From positions 62,001-126,000 of the forward strand of contig CAYQNU010000010.1 in the NCBI GenBank assembly GCA_964419055.1: DNA of 64,000 nucleotides. The letters are read 5' to 3'. Each line of letters begins with the position of its first letter. Within the stretch, counting starts at the first letter, position 1. Source of the stretch: CAYQNU01 sp964419055 (lineage in GTDB: Bacteria > Bacteroidota > Bacteroidia > Flavobacteriales_D > Parvicellaceae). The notes below the pieces were generated by a model. It was given only the letters and a program-made list of their open reading frames with translations. It had not been told where the DNA came from and did not search any database. The translations under genes were made by a program, and so were the position numbers. Below, in pieces: positions 55,129 through 63,006 of this stretch.

Positions 55129-56256
55129 CTAAGTAACCTTCTTAATCTGTGCAAAAACTTTTAGGGTAACATCAAGAAAAATTAATTTATTGTTACCGTT
55201 TCTGTCCAAATGATAAAAAGCTTCTTCTATACACTCGTGTAAGGGAACAATGTTTTGTGCATTTATAAATGGCGCAAACTTAGCGAGAAAGGCCTTTTGT
55301 TCTTTTGTTGACATGATTAAATCTCCTTTAGAATAATGGCCTATGATGCATTGTCTGAACATTTGAAGGCAATACAATAAGAAGTTTTTTTGCTCTTCAC
55401 GAGATAATTCCTTACATATTTTATCTACCCAATTTACGGCCTCCACAGCATCTCTTTTATAACATAAACGCATCCATTCAATAAAGGTATTGATCATTAC
55501 CCCACCACCTTCATTATTTCTATACAACTGAAGGGCATAGGTTAAATCACGTTCAGATAATAAAGCTAATTCATGCGCTACATCCTGTTCAATTGAATAC
55601 GTTTGTACAAGATAATTACATATATCATCAATGCTCAACATGGACAATTTCACTACTTGCATCCTTGATTGAATAGTGGTCAATAACTGTTCTTGACTGT
55701 GTGTTACAAACAAAAACAATGTTTTTACGGGAGGCTCTTCAAGCAGTTTCAATAGTTTATTGGCTGTTTGCACATTCATTAATTCGGGCATCCACAAAAT
55801 CAGAATTTTATACCCTCCTTCAAATGATTTTAAACCAATTTTATGGGTTATATTGATGGCTTCTTCCACATTAATGATGGGCTTTTTAGTACCAGCATCC
55901 ATAGCTTCATTCCAAATATCAATATCAAAATAAGGTTCTTTTAATATTTGGACACGCCAATCGGGTAAAAAACGATCACTATTTACTTTGGGTTCACTTA
56001 AAATAAATGGAAACGAAAAATGCAAATCGGGATGAGAGAGATGTTTTATTTTCAAACAAGATGGGCACACTCCGCAAGCATCTTCATCGCCTCTATTTTC
56101 ACATAATATATATTGAGCATAGGCAATAGCCAATGGTATACCCCCATCTCCCCTTCCACATACAAATAACTGCGCGTGACTAATCCTTCCCTTTTTTACA
56201 TTAGTAATTAAGGATTTTTTAACCTCATCTTGACCGATTACTTCTTTGAACAACAC
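55129..56256 (-). CDS. holB: DNA polymerase III delta' subunit
   Basis: A 375-residue clamp-loader subunit related to the AAA+ ATPases. It begins LFKEVIGQDEVKKSL, the delta' start, with a degenerate nucleotide loop GRGDGGIPLA where Walker A would be, and the zinc module C52, C61, C64 and C67 (LCENRGDEDACGVCPSC). Later IINVEEAINITHKIGLKS and LILWMPELMNVQTANKLLKLLEEPP are characteristic, with TIQSRMQ after them. The start codon is GTG (56256); an in-frame TGA lies two codons before it. It is encoded downstream of the photolyase on the same strand with a 34-base gap. Confidence 0.9.
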   Translation of the reverse strand: MLFKEVIGQDEVKKSLITNVKKGRISHAQLFVCGRGDGGIPLAIAYAQYILCENRGDEDACGVCPSCLKIKHLSHPDLHFSFPFILSEPKVNSDRFLPDWRVQILKEPYFDIDIWNEAMDAGTKKPIINVEEAINITHKIGLKSFEGGYKILILWMPELMNVQTANKLLKLLEEPPVKTLFLFVTHSQEQLLTTIQSRMQVVKLSMLSIDDICNYLVQTYSIEQDVAHELALLSERDLTYALQLYRNNEGGGVMINTFIEWMRLCYKRDAVEAVNWVDKICKELSREEQKNFLLYCLQMFRQCIIGHYSKGDLIMSTKEQKAFLAKFAPFINAQNIVPLHECIEEAFYHLDRNGNNKLIFLDVTLKVFAQIKKVT

Positions 56257-56260
56257 GCTT

Positions 56261-56295
56261 CAAAAGTAGGTAAAATAGTCTAACTTTAAATCAAA
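56261..56295 (-). promoter_or_regulatory. Possible promoter directly before holB
   Basis: TACTTTTG (56268-56261) matches the -7 consensus and a TTTG (56295-56292) lies 23 bases upstream, but the -7 box ends only four bases before the GTG. Use would give an essentially leaderless mRNA. Confidence 0.3.
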
Positions 56296-57595
56296 CAGCC
56301 AATCTATTTAGCGCTTTTTTATAAACATCTAGCACTCTATTACGAGCAAAAACATGATCTACAATTGGTTTTGGATAGGTCAATTCTTGGTATTCAGGAA
56401 CCCATTTTTTAATATAAATATGATTGGGATCAAACTTTTTCGTTTGCTCATAAGGATTAAACACTCTAAAATAAGGCGCTGCATCGCAACCACTTCCAGC
56501 AGCCCATTGCCATCCTCCTATATTACTGGCCAAATCAAAGTCTAATAATTTTTCAGCAAAATAACGTTCGCCCCAACGCCAATCAATCAAAAGATGTTTG
56601 GTAAGAAAACTAGCCACAATCATACGAACTCTGTTGTGCATAAAACCTGTAGCATTTAATTCACGCATCCCCGCATCAACAATTGGATACCCCGTATTTC
56701 CTGAGCACCACGCTTTAAATTCTTCTTCATTATTGCGCCATTCAATAAAATCGTATTGCGGTTTGAATGCGCCATCAACGGAATGAGGGAAATGCCACAA
56801 AATCATTTGATAGAAGTCCCTCCAAATTAATTCATTGAGCCATTTTTCATTAATGGCAGCACCTTGATTTGCCAAAGAACGAATGCTTAAGGTACCGAAT
56901 CTCAAATGTAAACTGAGTCGAGAAGTTCCTAGAATGGAGGGAATATCTCGTTGTTCAGCATATTTTTTCACAACAGCTTTGTTTAACTCAGATGACGGAA
57001 AATCAATGGATGTATTTTCGAATCCCATTTCTTTTAATGTTGGAATCGGATAAAGTATCTTACTTTTATGAAAATGGTTTTTATAGCTTAGCGTTGGATA
57101 AGGTTTTAAATAAAAGTCATTGAGTTTAGCCTTCCATTTTCGGCTATAGGGTGTAAATACGGTGTAGGGTTTTCCGTCATCTTTTGTCACTTCGTTTTTT
57201 TCAAAAATAACGTGATCTTTTTTACCGATAAATGGAATGTTTTTCGATTCTAACAATTCGAAGATGATCTTATCTCGTTGCAAAGCATAAGGCTCATAAT
57301 CTCTATTGGCATATACCTTTGTAATGGTGTGTTTTTCTATTAATTGAGCATAAATCTCTATTGGATTGCCATAAAAAACCCATAGAGAAGAACCTAACTC
57401 CGATAATTCTTGATTTAATCTATCTATTTCTTGATGAATAAATTGAACACGTGCATCCTTTTTTTCTTCAAGTTTATCCAGTATATTTTTATCAAAAATA
57501 AAGATGGGTTGAACTTCCTCATTATCTTTCAGGGCTGTGTATAGGGCTGCATTATCAGCCAAACGTAAATCTCTTCTAAACCAATGTAATACCAT
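56291..57595 (-). CDS. phrB: Deoxyribodipyrimidine photolyase (CPD class I type)
   Basis: A 434-residue light-driven DNA repair enzyme that splits pyrimidine dimers. The N-terminal alpha/beta domain opens VLHWFRRDLRLADNAAL; the FAD domain has LNELIWRDFYQMILWHFP, NTGYPIVDAGMRELNATG, NRVRMIVASFLTKHLLIDW and FDLASNIGGWQWAAG, which agree with the class I photolyase/cryptochrome family, including the active-site Trp and Asn residues. Length is typical. It follows the carotenoid operon with a 65-base gap and may be transcribed from its own promoter; a degenerate TGTTTTA-N18-TTAAACT dyad lies at 57600-57631. Confidence 0.92.
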   Translation of the reverse strand: MVLHWFRRDLRLADNAALYTALKDNEEVQPIFIFDKNILDKLEEKKDARVQFIHQEIDRLNQELSELGSSLWVFYGNPIEIYAQLIEKHTITKVYANRDYEPYALQRDKIIFELLESKNIPFIGKKDHVIFEKNEVTKDDGKPYTVFTPYSRKWKAKLNDFYLKPYPTLSYKNHFHKSKILYPIPTLKEMGFENTSIDFPSSELNKAVVKKYAEQRDIPSILGTSRLSLHLRFGTLSIRSLANQGAAINEKWLNELIWRDFYQMILWHFPHSVDGAFKPQYDFIEWRNNEEEFKAWCSGNTGYPIVDAGMRELNATGFMHNRVRMIVASFLTKHLLIDWRWGERYFAEKLLDFDLASNIGGWQWAAGSGCDAAPYFRVFNPYEQTKKFDPNHIYIKKWVPEYQELTYPKPIVDHVFARNRVLDVYKKALNRLAV

Positions 57596-57660
57596 AATGT
57601 GTTTTACTTTAATAAAAAATAGTGTTAAACTAAATTAAGATAGAAGGCTTTTCAATCTAT

Positions 57661-58338
57661 TTAATACTTAGTCTTGAATAAATTATAGAAAAAAATAGTC
57701 ATCGAAAACATTAACAAGTTATATATACTGTCTTCAATAGGAATGGTTAAAATACGAAGATTTAGAATGTGATTACTATTATACCAAACCACTTCATCTT
57801 CGATACCTGTACCGGTTAATACCCCGTTGACAATAAAAAATGGTATAAGTACAATCAAATAAGCCAACATAAAACGACCTAAATACGGTACCTTTTTGAA
57901 AATCAACCACAGCATTCCTAATCCTGCACTAATAAATGTAATGGAAGTATACAAACGGTCCATATAAACAAAACCTATAATGATTACAAAAACACTTAGT
58001 AATGCAAAAAAATAGGGTGCTATCTTTTCAAGGTAATCCTTAAAATATGCAATAATACACTCGTAGACAAATACGCTAGCATACGGTACTACAAAGAAAA
58101 AAAGACATTCTTCAATGGGTAAAGAGAAAAAGTAGACCCCGGTAAGATAAGTCGGATTAAACCCCCAAACACCTTGATTTGTGAATAGAATGTCCCAAAT
58201 GATAAAAATAGTGGCCATTATTAATACAGCCGGAAAAAGATATTTCCACTTTTTAAAAAAAGCTACTTTTTTATCAAAACTTAATAAAAGCGGACCGGCA
58301 AATGTACCTAAATCTAGCAAAAGATATAAATAACTCAT
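57661..58338 (-). CDS. crtY: Lycopene cyclase of the fused CrtYc/CrtYd type
   Basis: A 225-residue membrane protein with two copies of the lycopene cyclase domain, about 1-105 and 110-225. Each carries the family's acidic motif: PIEE at residues 74-77 and PIED at 200-203. At least six hydrophobic segments cover the chain. It would form beta-ionone rings on lycopene in the membrane. It is the last of the crt genes, overlapping crtZ by four bases (58335-58338). The symbol follows the reaction, since the protein is unrelated to classical CrtY. Confidence 0.85.
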   Translation of the reverse strand: MSYLYLLLDLGTFAGPLLLSFDKKVAFFKKWKYLFPAVLIMATIFIIWDILFTNQGVWGFNPTYLTGVYFFSLPIEECLFFFVVPYASVFVYECIIAYFKDYLEKIAPYFFALLSVFVIIIGFVYMDRLYTSITFISAGLGMLWLIFKKVPYLGRFMLAYLIVLIPFFIVNGVLTGTGIEDEVVWYNSNHILNLRILTIPIEDSIYNLLMFSMTIFFYNLFKTKY

Positions 58339-58832
58339 GCTGCACTGGTGTGTTTAGGAACTTTTTTATTTGACAAAACTTGTCGAGCTTCCTTAAAATA
58401 TTTTGAAGGTACAATCAGCATACCGAAACATTCACCATCCTCTTTACCTAAATGCTTGTGATGTATCTTGTGGGCTCTTCGTAATGCCATAAAATAAACA
58501 CTGTTGGTATTTCTAAAAAACTTAAACCGCTGATGAATAAAAATTTCATGTACCATAAAGTAACAAAAACCATACACCGCTATTCCTGCACCCACAGTAA
58601 CCGAAATATAATTGCCATACATAACACCTAACATTATGCACAACCAACTAGGCACTGCAAAAATTAAGAAAAATAAATCATTTTTTTCAAAGAAACCAGG
58701 TTCTACTTGATGATGGTCTTTGTGAAAATACCACATTATACCATGCATCAAAAATTTATGTGTTGCCCAAGCCATAAACTCCATAAAAAAGAAGGTGGCG
58801 ATAAAAACGATTGAATATAAAAGAATTATCAT
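58335..58832 (-). CDS. crtZ: Beta-carotene hydroxylase CrtZ
   Basis: A 165-residue non-haem di-iron membrane hydroxylase adding 3-hydroxyl groups to beta-rings. The eight-histidine pattern of the fatty-acid hydroxylase/CrtZ family is present: H25 and H30 in THKFLMH, H37, H40 and H41 in HKDHH, H95 and H100 in VHEIFIH, and H121, H124 and H125 in HKIHH. It overlaps both neighbours by four bases (58335-58338 and 58829-58832), so the three genes are translationally coupled. Confidence 0.94.
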   Translation of the reverse strand: MIILLYSIVFIATFFFMEFMAWATHKFLMHGIMWYFHKDHHQVEPGFFEKNDLFFLIFAVPSWLCIMLGVMYGNYISVTVGAGIAVYGFCYFMVHEIFIHQRFKFFRNTNSVYFMALRRAHKIHHKHLGKEDGECFGMLIVPSKYFKEARQVLSNKKVPKHTSAA

Positions 58833-59491
58833 AATAATAAAATATTTAAAAGTATAAAAAACAAAAACTGAATGCCCAGCGCTACTGATGCTACATTATT
58901 TAATTGGGTTTGAATAATGGTTTTAATCATCATAAAATTTAGACCGAAAGCAAGAAACCACCATGCAATGTAGTTTTGAGTGGGGATGGCAACGTCAGCC
59001 CAACTCCACATATCCAATTGGATAGCTACTGGTTCAATCAAATAATCCAATGATACCATTATTGCTGCCGAAATAATTGACAGAAAAAGAACATTTTTTG
59101 TACTGAATAAAGTAAGTACCAAATTGGAAGTTCCATAAACAAGTATCAACCAGTTAACACCTATCATAAAAGGTGTATTTAAAATGCCCCAGCCTAGTGT
59201 TTGTCCATAAGTATATTCTCCAAACAGCATTCCCGTATTCACGCCTATCATTTCTATAATAAAACCAAGAATGGCAACAGATAAAAAGATAACCACCGCT
59301 TTTGAATTCCAATTGGAATGATTTGCCAACACAATACCAATTGTAATCAATAAGTTGAGCGGGGTAAGTAAAATAAATTGGGCAGGATTATCTCCGAATG
59401 CTATGCCCCAAACCCCTACTCCATAAAAGATGAGGAGTGAAAAAATTGAAATTATAAACCTGTGTTTTGAAATTAGAGCAATCATTTGCAA
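58829..59491 (-). CDS. CruF-like carotenoid biosynthesis protein
   Basis: A 220-residue polytopic protein with seven or so hydrophobic segments, of the family that includes the carotenoid 1,2-hydratase CruF and related archaeal hydratases. Recognised by IGVNTGMLFGEYTYGQTLG, FMIGVNWLILVYG and DYLIEPVAIQLDMW, which contain its conserved acidic and aromatic residues. CruF adds water to the psi end of acyclic or monocyclic carotenoids. Within this operon it would act beside CrtZ and the cyclase. It overlaps crtZ by four bases and lies 16 bases after the SRPBCC gene. Confidence 0.8.
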   Translation of the reverse strand: MQMIALISKHRFIISIFSLLIFYGVGVWGIAFGDNPAQFILLTPLNLLITIGIVLANHSNWNSKAVVIFLSVAILGFIIEMIGVNTGMLFGEYTYGQTLGWGILNTPFMIGVNWLILVYGTSNLVLTLFSTKNVLFLSIISAAIMVSLDYLIEPVAIQLDMWSWADVAIPTQNYIAWWFLAFGLNFMMIKTIIQTQLNNVASVALGIQFLFFILLNILLL

Positions 59492-59507
59492 TGTTCAATC
59501 AATTAAA

Positions 59508-59969
59508 TCATTTATTAAAAAGCGTTTCAACTTTTTGAAATCTAAAGTCAAAGATAGTCTTTAATTGGTTTTTAATAAAAAGTTGATTGGCAATTGAGCC
59601 TAAAAAGCCAAAAGGTGGTATATAACTAATAATATCAGTCATTTCAACCCCGCCTTCAACTTCTTTGAAATGATGCTCATGATGCCACATCAGATAGGGT
59701 CCTTTGCGTTGTTCATCAACAAAAAAAAGATGATCCTTAACGTGAGTAATTTCAGTCACCCAAGTCATTGGTATACCTAACACTGGTTTAACTTTATAGG
59801 CTATAATCTGACCCTCATACATCTTTTTTGCCACCTCTTCTGTTATGATATCAAAACCCATATTGGGTGGTGTTATCACTTTTAGATTGGCAGGTGACGA
59901 AAAAAAATCCCAAGCCTCATCTAAAGATGTTTTAACAATTTGTTTGGTTTTTAAAGTATAGACACCCAT
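59508..59969 (-). CDS. SRPBCC family protein in the carotenoid operon
   Basis: A 153-residue START/polyketide-cyclase-like fold protein with a hydrophobic ligand cavity. It opens MGVYTLKTKQIVKTSLDEAWDFFSSPANLKVITPP and shows VTEITHVKDHLFFVDEQRKGPYLMWHHEHHF, the typical pattern. Members bind or process lipids; in this operon the ligand may be a carotenoid intermediate, or the protein may be needed for delivery to the membrane, but this is inferred only from position. It sits between crtB (23 bases) and the CruF-like gene (16 bases). Confidence 0.82.
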   Translation of the reverse strand: MGVYTLKTKQIVKTSLDEAWDFFSSPANLKVITPPNMGFDIITEEVAKKMYEGQIIAYKVKPVLGIPMTWVTEITHVKDHLFFVDEQRKGPYLMWHHEHHFKEVEGGVEMTDIISYIPPFGFLGSIANQLFIKNQLKTIFDFRFQKVETLFNK

Positions 59970-59992
59970 AATGAAGTAATGTATTTTTGAAA

Positions 59993-60829
59993 TTAAATTA
60001 AGTTGAAACTGTGGCGTACATAACTGCTAACAAAAAGGCCGTATTTTTTTGCATTAGGAATTCTAATACGTTCATTCATAATTTTTGTAGCATCCGTCAA
60101 CTGGATTTTTTTCAATAATCTAGAGTAATAAACATAGGCGATGTAGACTCCAAATCGAGCACCTTTTGGCAGTTTTTTTATGCCAATGTAACCTTGATGA
60201 AAATCAGCAGCAATATCAGCTTCTAATTTAGCTTTTAAGGTTTCATCAAACTGCTCAAAATCAACTCCTGGAAAATAAGTTCTACCCAAATCATTATAAT
60301 CTGCTTTTAAATCTCTTAAAAAATTTATTTTTTGGAATGCAGAGCCTAATTTCATGGCATAAGGCTTCAATTCTTCATATAACTTTTCATCGTTTTCAAC
60401 AAAAACTTTAAGACACATTAATCCCACAACCTCAGCAGAACCTAAAATGTATTGTTCAAATTTCGATTGATCGTATTCAACATCTTCTAGATCCATTGCC
60501 ATACTATCCATAAAAGTATCTATCAATTCCATTGGAATATTATACGTATTTACAGCCCATTGAAAACTATTTAATATGGGGTTAGTACTGATTTTTTGAC
60601 TAATAGCTTTATACGTATCTTGTCTAAATTCATTTAATAAAGTAGCTTTATCGAATCCGTGAAATGAATCCACAATTTCGTCTGCAACTCTTACAAAACC
60701 ATATATAGCATAAATGGGATCGTGGAATTGTTTACTTAAAAATTTTATACCCATTGAAAAAGAGGTGCTGTACTTTTTAGTAAACATCACACTTGTTTTC
60801 ATTGACGATTCATCATATAAATGCTTCAT
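59993..60829 (-). CDS. crtB: Phytoene synthase
   Basis: A 278-residue enzyme that joins two geranylgeranyl diphosphates to make phytoene. The two Asp-rich sites are D50-E51-x-x-D54 in VRVADEIVDSF and D173-D177-D180 in NFLRDLKADYNDLGRTYFP. Length and fold are those of the squalene/phytoene synthase family. It follows crtI with a nine-base gap, in the common Bacteroidota order crtI-crtB. Membrane-associated or cytoplasmic. Confidence 0.95.
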   Translation of the reverse strand: MKHLYDESSMKTSVMFTKKYSTSFSMGIKFLSKQFHDPIYAIYGFVRVADEIVDSFHGFDKATLLNEFRQDTYKAISQKISTNPILNSFQWAVNTYNIPMELIDTFMDSMAMDLEDVEYDQSKFEQYILGSAEVVGLMCLKVFVENDEKLYEELKPYAMKLGSAFQKINFLRDLKADYNDLGRTYFPGVDFEQFDETLKAKLEADIAADFHQGYIGIKKLPKGARFGVYIAYVYYSRLLKKIQLTDATKIMNERIRIPNAKKYGLFVSSYVRHSFNLI

Positions 60830-60838
60830 ATTCTTTTT

Positions 60839-62320
60839 CTATTTTTTTGTTAGATAATTATCTACTTCTATTGAAACCACTTTTCCGGAAATAATAGAAG
60901 GCGGCACTCCTGGTCCTGGAACCGTTAATTGTCCTGTATAAAACAAATTTTTAACCTTTTGACTGTGCATAGATGGTTTCATTATAGCTGTTTGTTTAAG
61001 TGTATTGGCTAGGCCATAGGCATTTCCCTTAAATGCATTGTAGTCATTAATAAAATCATTAACGGCATATGATCTTTTATAAATCACATGTTCTCGAATA
61101 GATTGATTGGTTAATTTCTCCAATCGTGTCATAATTTTATCGTAATATTCTTCCCTCAATTCAGGAGTATCTATTAATCCTGGAGCAATGGGTACTAATA
61201 AAAAAACATTTTCTTGACCTTCAGGTGCAACAGAATTGTCGGTGATAGATGGCACGCAAGTATAAAAAAGAGGTTTTGAAGGCCATTTTGGCTGATCATA
61301 AATTTCAATAGCATGTTGTCCAAAATCTTCATCAAAAAACAAATTATGATGTAATAAATTTTTTAGTCGTTTATTTACTCCTAGATAAAACAATAAAGAA
61401 GAAGGAGCCATAACTCTTGAATCCCAATATTTTTCATCGTATTTACGCGATTCTAATGGTAATAAATTTTGTTCAACAAAGTTGTAGTCGGCACTGGCCA
61501 CTAACGCATCCATTTTCACAAAATTCTCATCAATTTGAATTCCATTGGTCAATTTGTTATCTACCTTAATTGCACTAACATTTTGATTGGTTAAAATTTT
61601 AACGCCCAATTCTAATGCTAACTTTTCCATTCCTTCAATTACCTTGAACATGCCTCCCATTGGATACCAAGTGCCCAGTTTAATATCGGCATAATTCATA
61701 AGGCTATACAATGCGGGAATATTCTCTGGTTTTGCACCCAAAAAAAGAACAGGAAATTCCAAAATTTGAATCAATTTTGGATTTTTAAAATATTGACGCA
61801 CAAATTTGGAAAAGGATTTAAAGAGCTGCAATTTAAACATGCCTTTCATTACATCCAATGTTGCAAACTCCATTATAGATCGACAAGGTTTTTGAACTAA
61901 ATCATTAATACCTACCTCATATTTGTATTGGGCATCATTCAAAAATCTATTAAGCTTTTCAGCGCTTCCTTTTTCAATACTTTCAAATAATTCGAACATA
62001 CCTTCCATAGTGGCAGGTAAATCGACAAAATCATCTGGTCCAAACCAAACCCTATACGAAGGACTCAATCGCACCAAATCATAATAATCACTCACTTTTT
62101 TCCCAAAATCATTGAAAAAAGTCTCAAAAACATCGGGCATCCAATACCAAGATGGCCCCATATCAAACACAAAACCTTCGTGTTCATATTGCCGACTTCT
62201 ACCTCCAATTGTTGCATTTTTCTCGTAAATTGTTACATCATATCCAGCTTTAGCTAAATAACATGCTGAAGCCAATCCGGAATATCCCGCACCAACTATT
62301 CCTATTTTTTTATTTTTCAC
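60839..62320 (-). CDS. crtI: Phytoene desaturase
   Basis: A 493-residue FAD-dependent desaturase converting phytoene to lycopene. The dinucleotide-binding motif GAGYSG is at 10-15, followed by YEKNATIGGRSRQ. The C-terminal signature LFYTGQLTVPGPGVPPSIISGKV is present. It overlaps the sigma factor gene by four bases (62317-62320), which couples regulator and enzyme translation. The substrate range (number of desaturations) is not determined from the sequence. Confidence 0.95.
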   Translation of the reverse strand: MKNKKIGIVGAGYSGLASACYLAKAGYDVTIYEKNATIGGRSRQYEHEGFVFDMGPSWYWMPDVFETFFNDFGKKVSDYYDLVRLSPSYRVWFGPDDFVDLPATMEGMFELFESIEKGSAEKLNRFLNDAQYKYEVGINDLVQKPCRSIMEFATLDVMKGMFKLQLFKSFSKFVRQYFKNPKLIQILEFPVLFLGAKPENIPALYSLMNYADIKLGTWYPMGGMFKVIEGMEKLALELGVKILTNQNVSAIKVDNKLTNGIQIDENFVKMDALVASADYNFVEQNLLPLESRKYDEKYWDSRVMAPSSLLFYLGVNKRLKNLLHHNLFFDEDFGQHAIEIYDQPKWPSKPLFYTCVPSITDNSVAPEGQENVFLLVPIAPGLIDTPELREEYYDKIMTRLEKLTNQSIREHVIYKRSYAVNDFINDYNAFKGNAYGLANTLKQTAIMKPSMHSQKVKNLFYTGQLTVPGPGVPPSIISGKVVSIEVDNYLTKK

Positions 62321-62820
62321 TTATCAAATGCTTTTAATTGACCCATTAATTTTTGACGAGCAATAAAAATTCTACTTTTTACTGTTCCAATAGGCAAATT
62401 CATTTCTTCGGAAATTTCTTTATACTTAAAACCGTCAACAAATAATTGGAAAGGTACTCTATAATCTTCTTCCAAACTAGAAATTGCTCCATTAATTTCT
62501 TGTAAATTCAAATTCATCTCCGCTGCTATGGTCGGTTGAGCAATACTGTTCATTAAATATGAATTAGGTGAACTATCTAACATAGTTTTGGAAATTTTAT
62601 TTCTCCTGTATTCATTAATGAAGGTATTTCTCATAATTGTATACAACCAAGCCTTTAGATTTGTTGGATCTACAAATTTATCACGATACTTTAACGCCTT
62701 CATTATTGTTTCTTGAAATAAATCTTGAGCATCATCTCTATCTTTTGTCAAACTAATGGCGAAAGACTTTAATTTACTACTAAAAGTAGTTACTTGATAA
62801 TTAAATTCTAAAGCAGTCAT
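62317..62820 (-). CDS. ECF-type RNA polymerase sigma factor heading the crt operon
   Basis: A 167-residue extracytoplasmic-function sigma factor. Region 2 is at about residues 10-75 (DRDDAQDLFQETIMKALKYRDKF and LKAWLYTIMRNTFINEYRR) and region 4 at about 107-160 (GFKYKEISEEMNLPIGTVKSR, the HTH). There is no region 3 and no anti-sigma gene beside it. Its stop overlaps crtI. By position it probably drives or feeds a light- or stress-response regulon; the promoter ahead of it (62846-62877) is of the housekeeping TAnnTTTG form, so it is not obviously autoregulated. Confidence 0.9.
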   Translation of the reverse strand: MTALEFNYQVTTFSSKLKSFAISLTKDRDDAQDLFQETIMKALKYRDKFVDPTNLKAWLYTIMRNTFINEYRRNKISKTMLDSSPNSYLMNSIAQPTIAAEMNLNLQEINGAISSLEEDYRVPFQLFVDGFKYKEISEEMNLPIGTVKSRIFIARQKLMGQLKAFDK

Positions 62821-62827
62821 ATTGTTT

Positions 62828-62913
62828 TGTTTAATATTTATTCGACAAAGCTAAACATTTTTGTTTAATAAAAACAATTATTAGTTAAACAAAATTAAAA
62901 AAAATGTTAAACA
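62828..62913. promoter_or_regulatory. Double dyad TGTTTAA-N16-(T/C)TAAACA over the sigma/crt promoter
   Basis: TGTTTAA at 62828-62834 and CTAAACA at 62851-62857 form one inverted pair; TGTTTAA at 62862-62868 and TTAAACA at 62885-62891 form a second. Both have a 16-base spacer and the pairs are offset by exactly 34 bases. A further TTAAACA lies at 62907-62913. The first pair covers the -7 box and start site, the second covers the -33 box, a layout expected of a repressor. The regulator itself is not in the window. Confidence 0.65.
62846..62877 (-). promoter_or_regulatory. Promoter of the sigma/crt operon
   Basis: On the minus strand TTG (62877-62875) is followed after 21 bases by TAGCTTTG (62853-62846), an exact -33/-7 match. 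The transcript would begin about 20 bases before the ATG at 62820. Confidence 0.75.
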
Positions 62914-63006
62914 CTCCGTTTTTATGGGCTCTACGAACCCTTAATAAAATTCAATTTAAATATATAAATCGTTAATTCAGGTATTTTTTGCAAGTTTGCA
63001 CTCAAT

